A stretch of 64,000 bases of DNA. Source: Lacrimispora saccharolytica. GTDB taxonomy: Bacteria > Bacillota > Clostridia > Lachnospirales > Lachnospiraceae. The position numbers and the translations under genes were made by a program. The notes below the pieces were generated by a model, which saw only the letters and a program-made list of their open reading frames with translations, was not told the DNA's origin and made no database searches. Positions 8,009-16,159 of the stretch are shown one piece after another. Each line of letters starts with the position of its first letter. Position 1 is the stretch's first letter. The stretch lies in contig JADYUL010000002.1 of the NCBI GenBank assembly GCA_021531795.1, forward strand, positions 1 through 64,000. The letters run 5' to 3'.

Positions 8009-10381
8009 ATGAAAAAGATTTGTAAAACTATGGCAGCCGTGTTGAGTGCAGCATTACTTATCAACAGTATGTTTGCAGTCAGCACTATGAAGGTGTATGC
8101 AGAGCCTGCCGAGGAGAATATGACAGAAAATGAGGGAACACCGGAAGTTCCGGAAACGACAGATACGGAAGGAGACAAATTACCTGACGAGGATTTGCTA
8201 ACGGATGAGGAAATTGCTCAGCTTATGGCAGGAGATGGCGCTGTAAGTGTGTTTGCAACTCGTTCTGCAAACACTCTGGGCAAGTTCTCGATGACATTTA
8301 AAGATGGAAACTTGGAATATGCGAAAGTTAGATATGCAATAGATTATCCTCAGGAAGGCGAGAACTGGGTATGGGAAGATTATACCGGTGGACTTGTTGA
8401 TGCTGTAAGGGTAATAATTATTCCTAAAGGCGAATATCCCATTGCTGTAGTAGGTGGAAGTGTTACGGCTGAACAAGGTACTTCAGGTGAGGATCCAGGA
8501 GATAATCCTCCAACAAATAATATTGATGATTATAATTTGTGTGGAACGATTGAAGAATGGGGAGGTCTATGGCTGATGCCCGGTTGTACCTATGAATTTA
8601 CCGAACTTGAGATAGAGGAATTAAAACCGGCGAAGCTAAATGTGGCAGAGTATGATGATGAAAAAGGAAAAATAAAGTATGTGAGCGCGGACGGATCCGA
8701 ATGTGTAGTGCCGGCAATTGGTATTGAAAATGTTTCTGCGAATAAGGTATGGTGGGAACCTGATGAACCAAAGTTTTCTTTGAATTTTGATAATTTATCT
8801 GTTTCTGTCAAGTATGCTGATAATGATGAACCCGAGGCAAAACGAGAATTTGTTGATAAATTTACCGGTGCTACTAAAAGTAATAATGCGGCAGAATTAT
8901 GGCCTAACATGACATATTCATTATCAGATATTGAATTTGTCGAGGGAGTGGCTACCTTCAGATGGAGTTATAGAGAAAATATTCCTGGACATGAAGATGA
9001 ATATGTGGGTAATGGAAAAATAGAAATTACAGGTGCTACATATGCAGGAAACAGTGTTGTAAATAGTGGAAGTCATGATGATCAAGTTTATTGGATAAAT
9101 GATACAACTTTTCAAGAAGGCGGTAATGAATGGAAGGGTGGAGAAGGAGCCTTTCTACCGGGTACGGTTGTTACCATTACACTTATTCCGGACAGAGGGT
9201 ATCAGCTTACCGAGTTTACAATAAATGAAGAGCCTAATTCCACACAAGCACAAGGGGAGATATCGACCTTTACATTTACGGTTCCGAATGCGAACTTCCA
9301 TCTTGGCGCGAAGTTTACTCCTATGGAAGATAAAGTAGACAGTAAAGTGTCCGGTATAGCCGGAGGAACTCTGAATCTTGCCTCTAATGAATATGCAAAT
9401 GGTACTGCGGCATTAACGGTAAATACCACCACTGTCTCAAGTGAAGAAGAGGCGGCTTTTGAAAATGCACAGAGGGATGGCTTTGAAGTAGCCAAGTATG
9501 TTGACTTAAAACTTGAGAACAGATTCTATAAGGGCAATACGACGGATTTCTGGACTACGACAGAGGATAAAACAAATCTTAGGTCTTCGGCAACGATATC
9601 ACTAAGTCTTTCGGATATAGCTGCTGATGATTTTGAAATAGTTCATCAGAAACATGACGGAACTTATGAAGTACTTGATGCAACCTATTCTAATGGAAGC
9701 GTTACTTTCAGTACAAACAGTTTCTCAAAATTCGCAATCGTTGCTAAGGGCATGAAGAACTCGCAAACACCTGAATCAGGTACCAATGATTCACCTTCCG
9801 TTAGCCCTGATTCTGATGAAAACAATGATGAGGGTACATCTTCAACAGTAACTACTGAGACCAACACAACACTGGGTACAGTAGTCGGTGGAAGTGATGT
9901 GAAGGACTGGAATGGCCTGGAGAAGATTCTTGAAAATAAGACTTCAATAGGTGATAAGACTACAGTTGGCAACTCTACAGCAACAGCTCCGATTGTTCTT
10001 AAGCTGAATCAGAGGAATTCAACGGTTCCTACAAGCACACTCAAAGCTCTTGAGGCAAGTGAGTCACTTGGACTTCATCTTATGATGGGCAATGGAGCAG
10101 CAATAACGATTGCTAATAGTGCAGGACTTAAGAATCAGCCTGCGCTCAATCTAAGCAACAAGGTTGAGACTACGCGAAACAGTAAGACGATCAGTTTTGC
10201 AAGTAATACCAAACTTAACGCTTTGGTAGCTTTACACATGTCAGTGCCCAAGAATGTCAAGGAGGTTAAGTTATATTATTACATTAACGGACATGCATAT
10301 TTCCTTGGAACGCTGACAACCATTAATGGACAGGTATTGTTCCCTATCAGTCAGCTGGGAATATATAAGCTTGTATATTAA
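8009..10381 (+). CDS. Large secreted protein of unknown function
   Basis: The protein has 790 residues. A clear signal peptide is cut near VYA|EPA (residue 31). AGGGAG lies 8 bp before the ATG at 8009, making this a better start than the GTG at 8000. An acidic low-complexity segment follows, then beta-rich modules with many aromatic residues. One (about 370-445) resembles bacterial repeat modules of surface proteins (GTVVTITLIPDRGYQLTEF). Another (about 520-590) ends in TFSTNSFSKFAIVAKG, like the C-terminal module of the galactanase. A Ser/Thr/Asp-rich linker (about 590-630) leads to a final domain ending KLVY. No LPXTG, membrane helix or S-layer motif is visible, so it is probably released or bound non-covalently. 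No catalytic signature was found. It may be an adhesin or carbohydrate-binding protein. Confidence 0.8.
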   Translation: MKKICKTMAAVLSAALLINSMFAVSTMKVYAEPAEENMTENEGTPEVPETTDTEGDKLPDEDLLTDEEIAQLMAGDGAVSVFATRSANTLGKFSMTFKDGNLEYAKVRYAIDYPQEGENWVWEDYTGGLVDAVRVIIIPKGEYPIAVVGGSVTAEQGTSGEDPGDNPPTNNIDDYNLCGTIEEWGGLWLMPGCTYEFTELEIEELKPAKLNVAEYDDEKGKIKYVSADGSECVVPAIGIENVSANKVWWEPDEPKFSLNFDNLSVSVKYADNDEPEAKREFVDKFTGATKSNNAAELWPNMTYSLSDIEFVEGVATFRWSYRENIPGHEDEYVGNGKIEITGATYAGNSVVNSGSHDDQVYWINDTTFQEGGNEWKGGEGAFLPGTVVTITLIPDRGYQLTEFTINEEPNSTQAQGEISTFTFTVPNANFHLGAKFTPMEDKVDSKVSGIAGGTLNLASNEYANGTAALTVNTTTVSSEEEAAFENAQRDGFEVAKYVDLKLENRFYKGNTTDFWTTTEDKTNLRSSATISLSLSDIAADDFEIVHQKHDGTYEVLDATYSNGSVTFSTNSFSKFAIVAKGMKNSQTPESGTNDSPSVSPDSDENNDEGTSSTVTTETNTTLGTVVGGSDVKDWNGLEKILENKTSIGDKTTVGNSTATAPIVLKLNQRNSTVPTSTLKALEASESLGLHLMMGNGAAITIANSAGLKNQPALNLSNKVETTRNSKTISFASNTKLNALVALHMSVPKNVKEVKLYYYINGHAYFLGTLTTINGQVLFPISQLGIYKLVY

Positions 10382-10390
10382 ATAAATTGA

Positions 10391-10433
10391 AAAGAACGAT
10401 GTTGGTCGAAGGACAAACATCGTTCTTTTTTTT
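10391..10433 (+). terminator. Terminator after the secreted-protein gene
   Basis: A perfect 13-bp stem (AAAGAACGATGTT with AACATCGTTCTTT), a 12-nt loop and a long T run lie 10 bp after the stop codon. Confidence 0.9.
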
Positions 10434-10455
10434 ATATATGTCAAAAGTACTAGAA

Positions 10456-10484
10456 TTGTTGCCAAAATGATTATTTCCTATATA
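10456..10484 (+). promoter_or_regulatory. Promoter of the two-component pair
   Basis: TTGTTG at 10456-10461 and TATATA at 10479-10484 are separated by 17 bp. They lie 65 bp before the start of the double-receiver gene and should drive it together with the overlapping kinase gene. Confidence 0.5.
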
Positions 10485-10548
10485 AAACACAACATCATTA
10501 TGCTAAAATGGGGGTAATTTAGGATAAAAAATGCTTCCGGAGGTTCTT

Positions 10549-11313
10549 ATGATTGGGGGAAGAAAAAACATATTGGTAGTTGATGATGATGTTGAATTCT
10601 TAAGTGTCATGCAGATGTATCTTAAGGAGATAGGTTTCGTTCAGACGGCATCGAGCGGAAGGAGTGCTGTGCAGTTGGCACAGCAGTCTCATTTTGATGT
10701 TATCCTTCTGGACCTTGAGATGCCTATCATGGATGGCCCCAAGACTTTGGCGCACTTAAGGAATCTTGATGCATGCATCAATGTCCCTGTAATTATGATT
10801 ACGGGAAAGAATGACAGAAATGCGGTTATGAATTCGCTTGCACTTGGAATTGACGGATATTTGCTTAAGCCGGTCAGCAAGCAGCAGGTAATAGAGACTG
10901 TCAATGCGGTACTTGAGAAGAAGAGTATTAAGGGTAATAAGAAGACGGTGGTTGCCATCGATGATGATATGTCATATCTTAAGTACATCAATAACTTCCT
11001 TAAGGATGACTATCATGTTGTAATGATTAATTCCGCTAAGCTTGCAATAAGTTATCTTACTAATCATACTCCTGACCTGATTCTTCTTGATTATCAGATT
11101 CCGCTATTCAATGGCGTGGCGCTGATGAGGATAATCCAGCAGAACAGTATATGTCAGAGAATTCCTTTTATTATACTGTCAGGCTCACTTGATACTGAGG
11201 CTCTGGAGGAATTCCTGCCGTATAATCCGGTTGCAATTCTTGCCAAGCCTGTAGAAAAAGAGACGTTACTTAAGACAATCAGGGAATCAATTAATAATAT
11301 TAGGATCAATTAA
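10549..11313 (+). CDS. Response regulator with two receiver domains and no output domain
   Basis: This 254-residue protein consists of two CheY-like receiver domains and nothing else. The first (about 4-125) has the acidic pocket VVDDDV, the phosphoacceptor Asp in ILLDLEMPIMDG and Lys in LLKPVS. The second (about 130-254) has IDDDMS, the acceptor Asp in LILLDYQIPLFNG, the Ser in ILSGS and Lys in LAKPVE. Both look able to accept phosphate. The start at 10549 is chosen over 10531 because CCGGAGG lies 5 bp before it. It overlaps the following hybrid kinase gene by one base (TAATG), so the two are co-translated and should form one phosphorelay. With no DNA-binding or enzymatic domain, the output must go through protein contact or phosphate transfer. 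Confidence 0.9.
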   Translation: MIGGRKNILVVDDDVEFLSVMQMYLKEIGFVQTASSGRSAVQLAQQSHFDVILLDLEMPIMDGPKTLAHLRNLDACINVPVIMITGKNDRNAVMNSLALGIDGYLLKPVSKQQVIETVNAVLEKKSIKGNKKTVVAIDDDMSYLKYINNFLKDDYHVVMINSAKLAISYLTNHTPDLILLDYQIPLFNGVALMRIIQQNSICQRIPFIILSGSLDTEALEEFLPYNPVAILAKPVEKETLLKTIRESINNIRIN

Positions 11314-14216
11314 TGAATATAGCACACATTTTTACTTCACAAGTATTATTTACATGTTTTTTGTTTGCATTGTATTTCTCAATCAGACTAAAGAGAAGAT
11401 GGGATACCAGATATCCTGAGAACAGGATATTCCGTTATCTCTGTTTCTCTTCGGCAATCTGGAGTCTGGGATTCTGGGGTATAAATATTTCACCTACGGA
11501 AGATGTTGCCTATTATTGTCGTTGCATTGGAATGATAGGAGTTTTTGCCTGCTTTATTTTTGTACAGCTTCTTATGGCCAGACTATCTACTCTGCCTAAG
11601 AAAGTCATCCGTCTGTTTGAGTACTTCGCCTATTCGGGAATCTTAGTTTATCTCGCGCTTTTGCCCAAAGACAGAGTCACATATACGATGAGTAACATAG
11701 GAATGACATATTCCTTTAATCCCGGGCTTATCAACAATATATATGTTATCTATTCGGTACTGATTGCCATAAATCTTGGTGTTACGGTTGTTTATTCGAT
11801 TAACACAACCAAGTACAGGCATGTCAAAAAGCTCATGCGTAAGCTTTTGTTAGCGGAGATAATGATAGCATTTGGAATGATACTTGATACGATATTCCCG
11901 CTTTTGGGTTTCCCTGCAATTCCGGGCAGTACCATAGGTCAATTCGTGGGACTTGTAGTTATATATGATGCCATGGGCTTCATTAATGCATCAAGAATTG
12001 ACAGTACAAATATGTCAAAATATGTATATTCTTCTCTGTCATCCCCCATTCTGGTATTTGATGACAATAGAAACCTAAGAATTCTTAATGATGCCGGCAG
12101 AGCCTTTCTTGGAATTGAAGAAATTGAAGAGGATATCCGAATTGAGGATATGTTTGAGGTCGATTCTGATAAGGTATTTGATTTTGAGGATATCAAAGAG
12201 GATATTGATACTGTTTGTACCTATAACAGGATTGACTGCAGTCTGTCTGTCAGCAAGATACACAATGACTATAATGATATGATCGGTTTCATTATTATAG
12301 TGTCGGATCTTACAGAACGAATTCAAGGCTACAGACAGCTTGAGGAGGCTACAAGGGAAGCAACTTATGCCAATCAGGCCAAAACCACCTTCCTTGCCAA
12401 CATGTCTCATGAGATCAGAACTCCAATGAATGCCATAATAGGTTTCTCTGAGATGATTCTTAGGATGGATGTGGCGCCGGAGGTCAGAAGTAATGTTGAG
12501 AACATTAGGATGTCTTCGCAGAATCTGTTGGCAATCATCAATGATATTCTTGATATTACCAAGATTGAGTCGGGCAAGATGGAGCTTGTGCTTGAGAACT
12601 ATTATTTTAAGAAGATGATAGATGATGTTTCCGTAATCATTTCTCAACAGGCACAGAAGAAGGGCCTGGACTTCATGATGGATATAGATTCCAGAGTTCC
12701 GAGCAGATTGTACGGCGATAAGATTAGAATCAGGGGAGTGTTGATTAATCTTCTGAATAATGCGGTAAAGTATACAAAAGTCGGATTTGTATCACTTAAG
12801 CTCAATGTTCTTGAACTTAATGATGAAAATGTCAAACTTGAGTTTATAGTCAGTGACTCCGGCGTAGGTATCAAGGAAGAGAATATCTCGCAGATATTCA
12901 AGAGCTTCAACCGACTAGAGCAGAAGGTCCACTACGGAGTAGAAGGAAGCGGTTTGGGTCTTGCGATTTCCAATGCATTCATCAGCATGATGGGTGGCGA
13001 GATAACGGTGCAGAGTACCTATGGAAAGGGCTCAGTATTCACTGTTATCCTTGAACAGAAGGTTATTGATTCCACTCCGATGAGTCAGGATTTTATCCTT
13101 TATTCGGATAATCATGAGAAATTTGATGTCAAGGAGCATCTTCACATTGTAGATGTTGAAGCCCTTGTAGTTGATGATAACAAGATTAATCTTAAGGTCG
13201 CTCAGGGTCTGCTAAGCTCGTATGGTCTGAAGGTCGAAACTACATCAAGTGGTGCAGAGGCAATTGAGAAATGTAAGAAGAAGGAATATCCGCTTATCTT
13301 TATGGACCAGATGATGCCTGAGGTCGATGGAATTACTGCCATGAAGAAGATTCGTGAGGTCAATCCGTACTATGTTAACGGCGGTGAGGGCAAAATTATT
13401 GTTCTTACAGCAGATGCAATAAGAGGTGCGAGGGAGACACTTCTTAAGGAAGGCTTTGATGAGTATCTGGGCAAACCTATGAACCTGGAGCAGCTGGAGA
13501 GACTGCTTGTCAAGTTCCTTCCTGCTGACAGAGTGACCTATACAACAGGCTTCTGGTCGGGCAAAGTGGAAGAAACTAACGCTTTCTCCGGAGAAGAGTT
13601 TGAGTATCTTAAGTCAGCACTTCCGTTGGTTGATGTTAAGAAGGGAATGGAACTCTGTGGTAATACGGTTAAGGATTATCTTGATATTATTGAGATTACC
13701 GATACCTATGGAGAACGTCACGTAGATGAGCTTGAGAAATATCTGGAAAACGAGGATTATGAGAACTTCACAATCAAGATTCATTCCATGAAGAGTACTC
13801 TCATGAGTATTGGTGCTGTATCCCTATCTAACCTTGCCAAGGAACAGGAGATTGCCGGCAAAGAGCAGAGATATTCTTACATTCTTGATAATTTTGAGAT
13901 TTTCTTAAACGGGTATTTAAGACTGCTTAATGACATTCATGACTGTCTGGTTCATTTCGGCAGACGCTCACCGGGTACAAATGCGACGAAATATGAGCAT
14001 CCGGAGCTTGAAGAGAGGATGATGGTTGGAATATTGTCCAATATAAAGAAGAGGGTTGATGAGTTTGAGTTCTCAGAGGTGTTTGAGGTCCTAAGTAAGA
14101 TTGAAGAGTATTCACTGAATGATAAGCAGAAGGAGTTTTTTGACAGACTGACAAAGCTTATGGATGAGCTGGATGTTGAGGCGATTGGGTCATTAATTGA
14201 TTCGTATGACGCATAA
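11313..14216 (+). CDS. Hybrid sensor histidine kinase with receiver and Hpt domains
   Basis: This 967-residue membrane kinase begins with about seven hydrophobic helices (residues 5-225, 7TM histidine-kinase type sensor). A PAS-like segment (about 235-335), a HisKA dimer domain with His366 in SHEIRTPMN, and an HATPase domain follow; the latter has NLLNNAVKYT, SDSGVGI and GSGLGLAI. A receiver domain has Asp665 (IFMDQMMPEVDG) and Lys721 in LGKPM. An Hpt domain has His824 in KIHSMKST. A further helical region of about 100 residues ends the protein. All parts of an internal His-Asp-His relay are intact, and phosphate could then pass to the double-receiver protein encoded just upstream. The ligand is unknown. 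No terminator directly follows; the next promoter is at 14261. Confidence 0.92.
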   Translation: MNIAHIFTSQVLFTCFLFALYFSIRLKRRWDTRYPENRIFRYLCFSSAIWSLGFWGINISPTEDVAYYCRCIGMIGVFACFIFVQLLMARLSTLPKKVIRLFEYFAYSGILVYLALLPKDRVTYTMSNIGMTYSFNPGLINNIYVIYSVLIAINLGVTVVYSINTTKYRHVKKLMRKLLLAEIMIAFGMILDTIFPLLGFPAIPGSTIGQFVGLVVIYDAMGFINASRIDSTNMSKYVYSSLSSPILVFDDNRNLRILNDAGRAFLGIEEIEEDIRIEDMFEVDSDKVFDFEDIKEDIDTVCTYNRIDCSLSVSKIHNDYNDMIGFIIIVSDLTERIQGYRQLEEATREATYANQAKTTFLANMSHEIRTPMNAIIGFSEMILRMDVAPEVRSNVENIRMSSQNLLAIINDILDITKIESGKMELVLENYYFKKMIDDVSVIISQQAQKKGLDFMMDIDSRVPSRLYGDKIRIRGVLINLLNNAVKYTKVGFVSLKLNVLELNDENVKLEFIVSDSGVGIKEENISQIFKSFNRLEQKVHYGVEGSGLGLAISNAFISMMGGEITVQSTYGKGSVFTVILEQKVIDSTPMSQDFILYSDNHEKFDVKEHLHIVDVEALVVDDNKINLKVAQGLLSSYGLKVETTSSGAEAIEKCKKKEYPLIFMDQMMPEVDGITAMKKIREVNPYYVNGGEGKIIVLTADAIRGARETLLKEGFDEYLGKPMNLEQLERLLVKFLPADRVTYTTGFWSGKVEETNAFSGEEFEYLKSALPLVDVKKGMELCGNTVKDYLDIIEITDTYGERHVDELEKYLENEDYENFTIKIHSMKSTLMSIGAVSLSNLAKEQEIAGKEQRYSYILDNFEIFLNGYLRLLNDIHDCLVHFGRRSPGTNATKYEHPELEERMMVGILSNIKKRVDEFEFSEVFEVLSKIEEYSLNDKQKEFFDRLTKLMDELDVEAIGSLIDSYDA

Positions 14217-14260
14217 CATATTAAAAACTTATTAATTCTGCGAAAATTATGTGAACACAA

Positions 14261-14289
14261 TTGACACATTATTTTTTTGGTAGGATAAT
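14261..14289 (+). promoter_or_regulatory. Consensus promoter of the ABC exporter leader
   Basis: TTGACA (14261-14266) and GATAAT (14284-14289) are separated by exactly 17 bp. RNA would start near 14296, placing the terminator hairpin at 14308 inside the leader of the ABC exporter operon. Confidence 0.75.
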
Positions 14290-14304
14290 TCATAAGTAAA
14301 ATTC

Positions 14305-14388
14305 ATGCGGGAGCGATTGGTAACGATTGCTCCCGATTTTTTAGGACTTTGGCCTACTACGTCATCGGAGGAAACCAAGTCTGTGTGA
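14305..14388 (+). CDS. Possible 27-residue leader peptide of the ABC exporter operon
   Basis: An open frame begins about 10 bases after the predicted RNA start. It reads MRERLVTIAPDF, then LGLWPTTSSEETKSV, then TGA, ending 18 bp before the first ABC gene. It is translated straight through both arms of the terminator hairpin at 14308-14342. A ribosome paused in it would stop the hairpin from forming. This is the layout of the BmrB leader that controls the heterodimeric exporter BmrCD in Bacillus subtilis. The weak point is the lack of a good ribosome-binding site before the ATG. The peptide is a proposal from position and reading frame only. Confidence 0.4.
   Translation: MRERLVTIAPDFLGLWPTTSSEETKSV
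14308..14342 (+). terminator. Leader terminator (candidate attenuator)
   Basis: A 10-bp stem (CGGGAGC plus three further pairs, one G-T, with GCTCCCG), an 8-nt loop and six T residues follow. It lies just after the promoter at 14261-14289 and 65 bp before the ABC gene, so it must be bypassed for exporter expression unless another promoter exists. I see none between it and the gene. Confidence 0.75.
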
Positions 14389-14406
14389 ACTTGTTTTGAG
14401 GGAACT

Positions 14407-16158
14407 ATGTTAAGAAGAGTATTAAAGGAAGTAAAAGAGTACAAGGCTGCCAGTATTGCAACACCTATATTCATGATCATGGAAGTTATAATGGAAATGA
14501 TGATTCCCTTTCTCATGGCATCAATTATTGATGACGGAGTAAATAAGGGTGACATGAATCACATTATGAAGGTTGGACTTCTGATGATTGGTGTTGCAGT
14601 AATCGGACTTATTGCAGGTGTGCTTGGCGGTGTGTACGGATCAAAAGCCAGCACCGGCTTTGCCAAAAACTTAAGAAAGGCAATGTTTGAGAACATTCAG
14701 TCATTCTCTTTTGCAAGTATTGACAAGTTCTCAACCGCAGGACTGGTTACCAGACTTACAACAGACGTAAACACCATGCAGATGGGATATCAGATGTTTC
14801 TAAGAATGATGATGAGGGCTCCGTCGAGCTTAATTATCGCACTTGTTATGTCCTACATCATAAGCCCGTCGATTGCCAACATCTATCTGATGGCAGTGCT
14901 TGTTATGGGCGTGGCAGTATTCTTTATTCTCCGCCGTTCAATGAGATACTTCAAGCAGGCCTTCCCCAAGTATGACGCATTAAACGAATCGGTGCAGGAG
15001 AACGTATCCGCAATCAGAGTAGTCAAGAGCTACGTCAGGGAAGACTATGAGACAAACAAATTCAAGAAGGCGTCCGAAGCCATATACAGGATATTTGTGA
15101 AGGCTGAGGGATCCACAGTATATCTCAACCCTCTCATGTCTCTCACCGTCTATGCGTGCATAATCCTGATATCGTGGATCGGTGCCAAGATGATAGTGTC
15201 ATCAACTCTTACGACCGGTGAGCTGATGAGCCTACTGTCGTACTGCATGAACATACTGATGAGCCTGATGATATTCTCGATGATGTTCGTAATGATGAGC
15301 ATGGGCTCGGCGTCGCTGGGCAGAATCTATGAGGTTCTGTGTGAGAAGAGCGACATCGTCAACCCCGAGAATCCATTTTATGAGGTAAAGGACGGAAGTA
15401 TCGACTTCGATGACGTGTCATTTGCATATAATAAGAATGCCCATTCGCGAGTATTGAAGGATATAAATCTTCACATTGCTTCGGGAGAGTCGATAGGAAT
15501 TATCGGTGCAACCGGTAGTGCCAAGACGTCCATGGTTAATCTGATAAGTCGTTTGTATGATGTTACAGAGGGCTCTCTTAAGGTCGGAGGAATTGATGTC
15601 AGAGATTATGATCTTGTAACCCTTAGAGACAATGTATCGGTAGTATTACAGAACAATACATTGTTCTCCGGAAGCATATATGATAACCTGCGTTGGGGTA
15701 ATCCAAATGCAACAGATGAGGAATGCCATCATGCAGCAGAGCTTGCATGCGCCGCTGAATTCATTGATAAAATGCCTGACGGATACAATACACATATCGA
15801 ACAGGGCGGTAATAACGTTTCCGGTGGACAGAAGCAGAGACTCTGTATAGCCAGAGCTCTTCTTAAGAAGCCTAAGATTCTTATTCTTGATGATTCGACC
15901 AGTGCAGTTGATACAGCAACTGATAAGAAGATTAGAAAAGCATTCAGGGAGGAGATTCCGGGAACTACCAGGATTATTATTGCACAGAGAATCTCATCAG
16001 TAATGGATTGTGACAGAATAATTGTACTTAACAATGGTCAGATTGACGGCGTAGGCAGTCATGATGAACTTGTGCAGAATAATGAAATCTACAGAGAGGT
16101 ATTTGAATCCCAGACTCAGGGTAACGGAGACTTTGATGAAGGAAAGGAGGCGAGATAA
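14407..16158 (+). CDS. ABC exporter half-transporter, first subunit (degenerate ATP site)
   Basis: This 583-residue protein has an N-terminal six-helix ABC exporter domain (about 1-310) and a nucleotide-binding domain (about 335-583). The Walker A box reads GATGSAKT, with Ala in place of the last Gly. The signature VSGGQ is canonical. Walker B reads ILILDDSTSA, with Asp instead of the catalytic Glu. This is the pattern of the degenerate subunit of heterodimeric exporters such as TM287/288 and BmrCD. GAGGGA precedes the ATG. One base separates its stop from the next ABC gene, whose product should be the partner. The substrate is unknown; drug or lipid export is typical. A leader terminator lies upstream. 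Confidence 0.93.
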   Translation: MLRRVLKEVKEYKAASIATPIFMIMEVIMEMMIPFLMASIIDDGVNKGDMNHIMKVGLLMIGVAVIGLIAGVLGGVYGSKASTGFAKNLRKAMFENIQSFSFASIDKFSTAGLVTRLTTDVNTMQMGYQMFLRMMMRAPSSLIIALVMSYIISPSIANIYLMAVLVMGVAVFFILRRSMRYFKQAFPKYDALNESVQENVSAIRVVKSYVREDYETNKFKKASEAIYRIFVKAEGSTVYLNPLMSLTVYACIILISWIGAKMIVSSTLTTGELMSLLSYCMNILMSLMIFSMMFVMMSMGSASLGRIYEVLCEKSDIVNPENPFYEVKDGSIDFDDVSFAYNKNAHSRVLKDINLHIASGESIGIIGATGSAKTSMVNLISRLYDVTEGSLKVGGIDVRDYDLVTLRDNVSVVLQNNTLFSGSIYDNLRWGNPNATDEECHHAAELACAAEFIDKMPDGYNTHIEQGGNNVSGGQKQRLCIARALLKKPKILILDDSTSAVDTATDKKIRKAFREEIPGTTRIIIAQRISSVMDCDRIIVLNNGQIDGVGSHDELVQNNEIYREVFESQTQGNGDFDEGKEAR

Positions 16159-16159
16159 T

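Noticed and set aside
12075-12647. Minus-strand open frame of 190 codons
   Set aside because: Shadow of the hybrid kinase gene; the plus strand shows intact kinase motifs.
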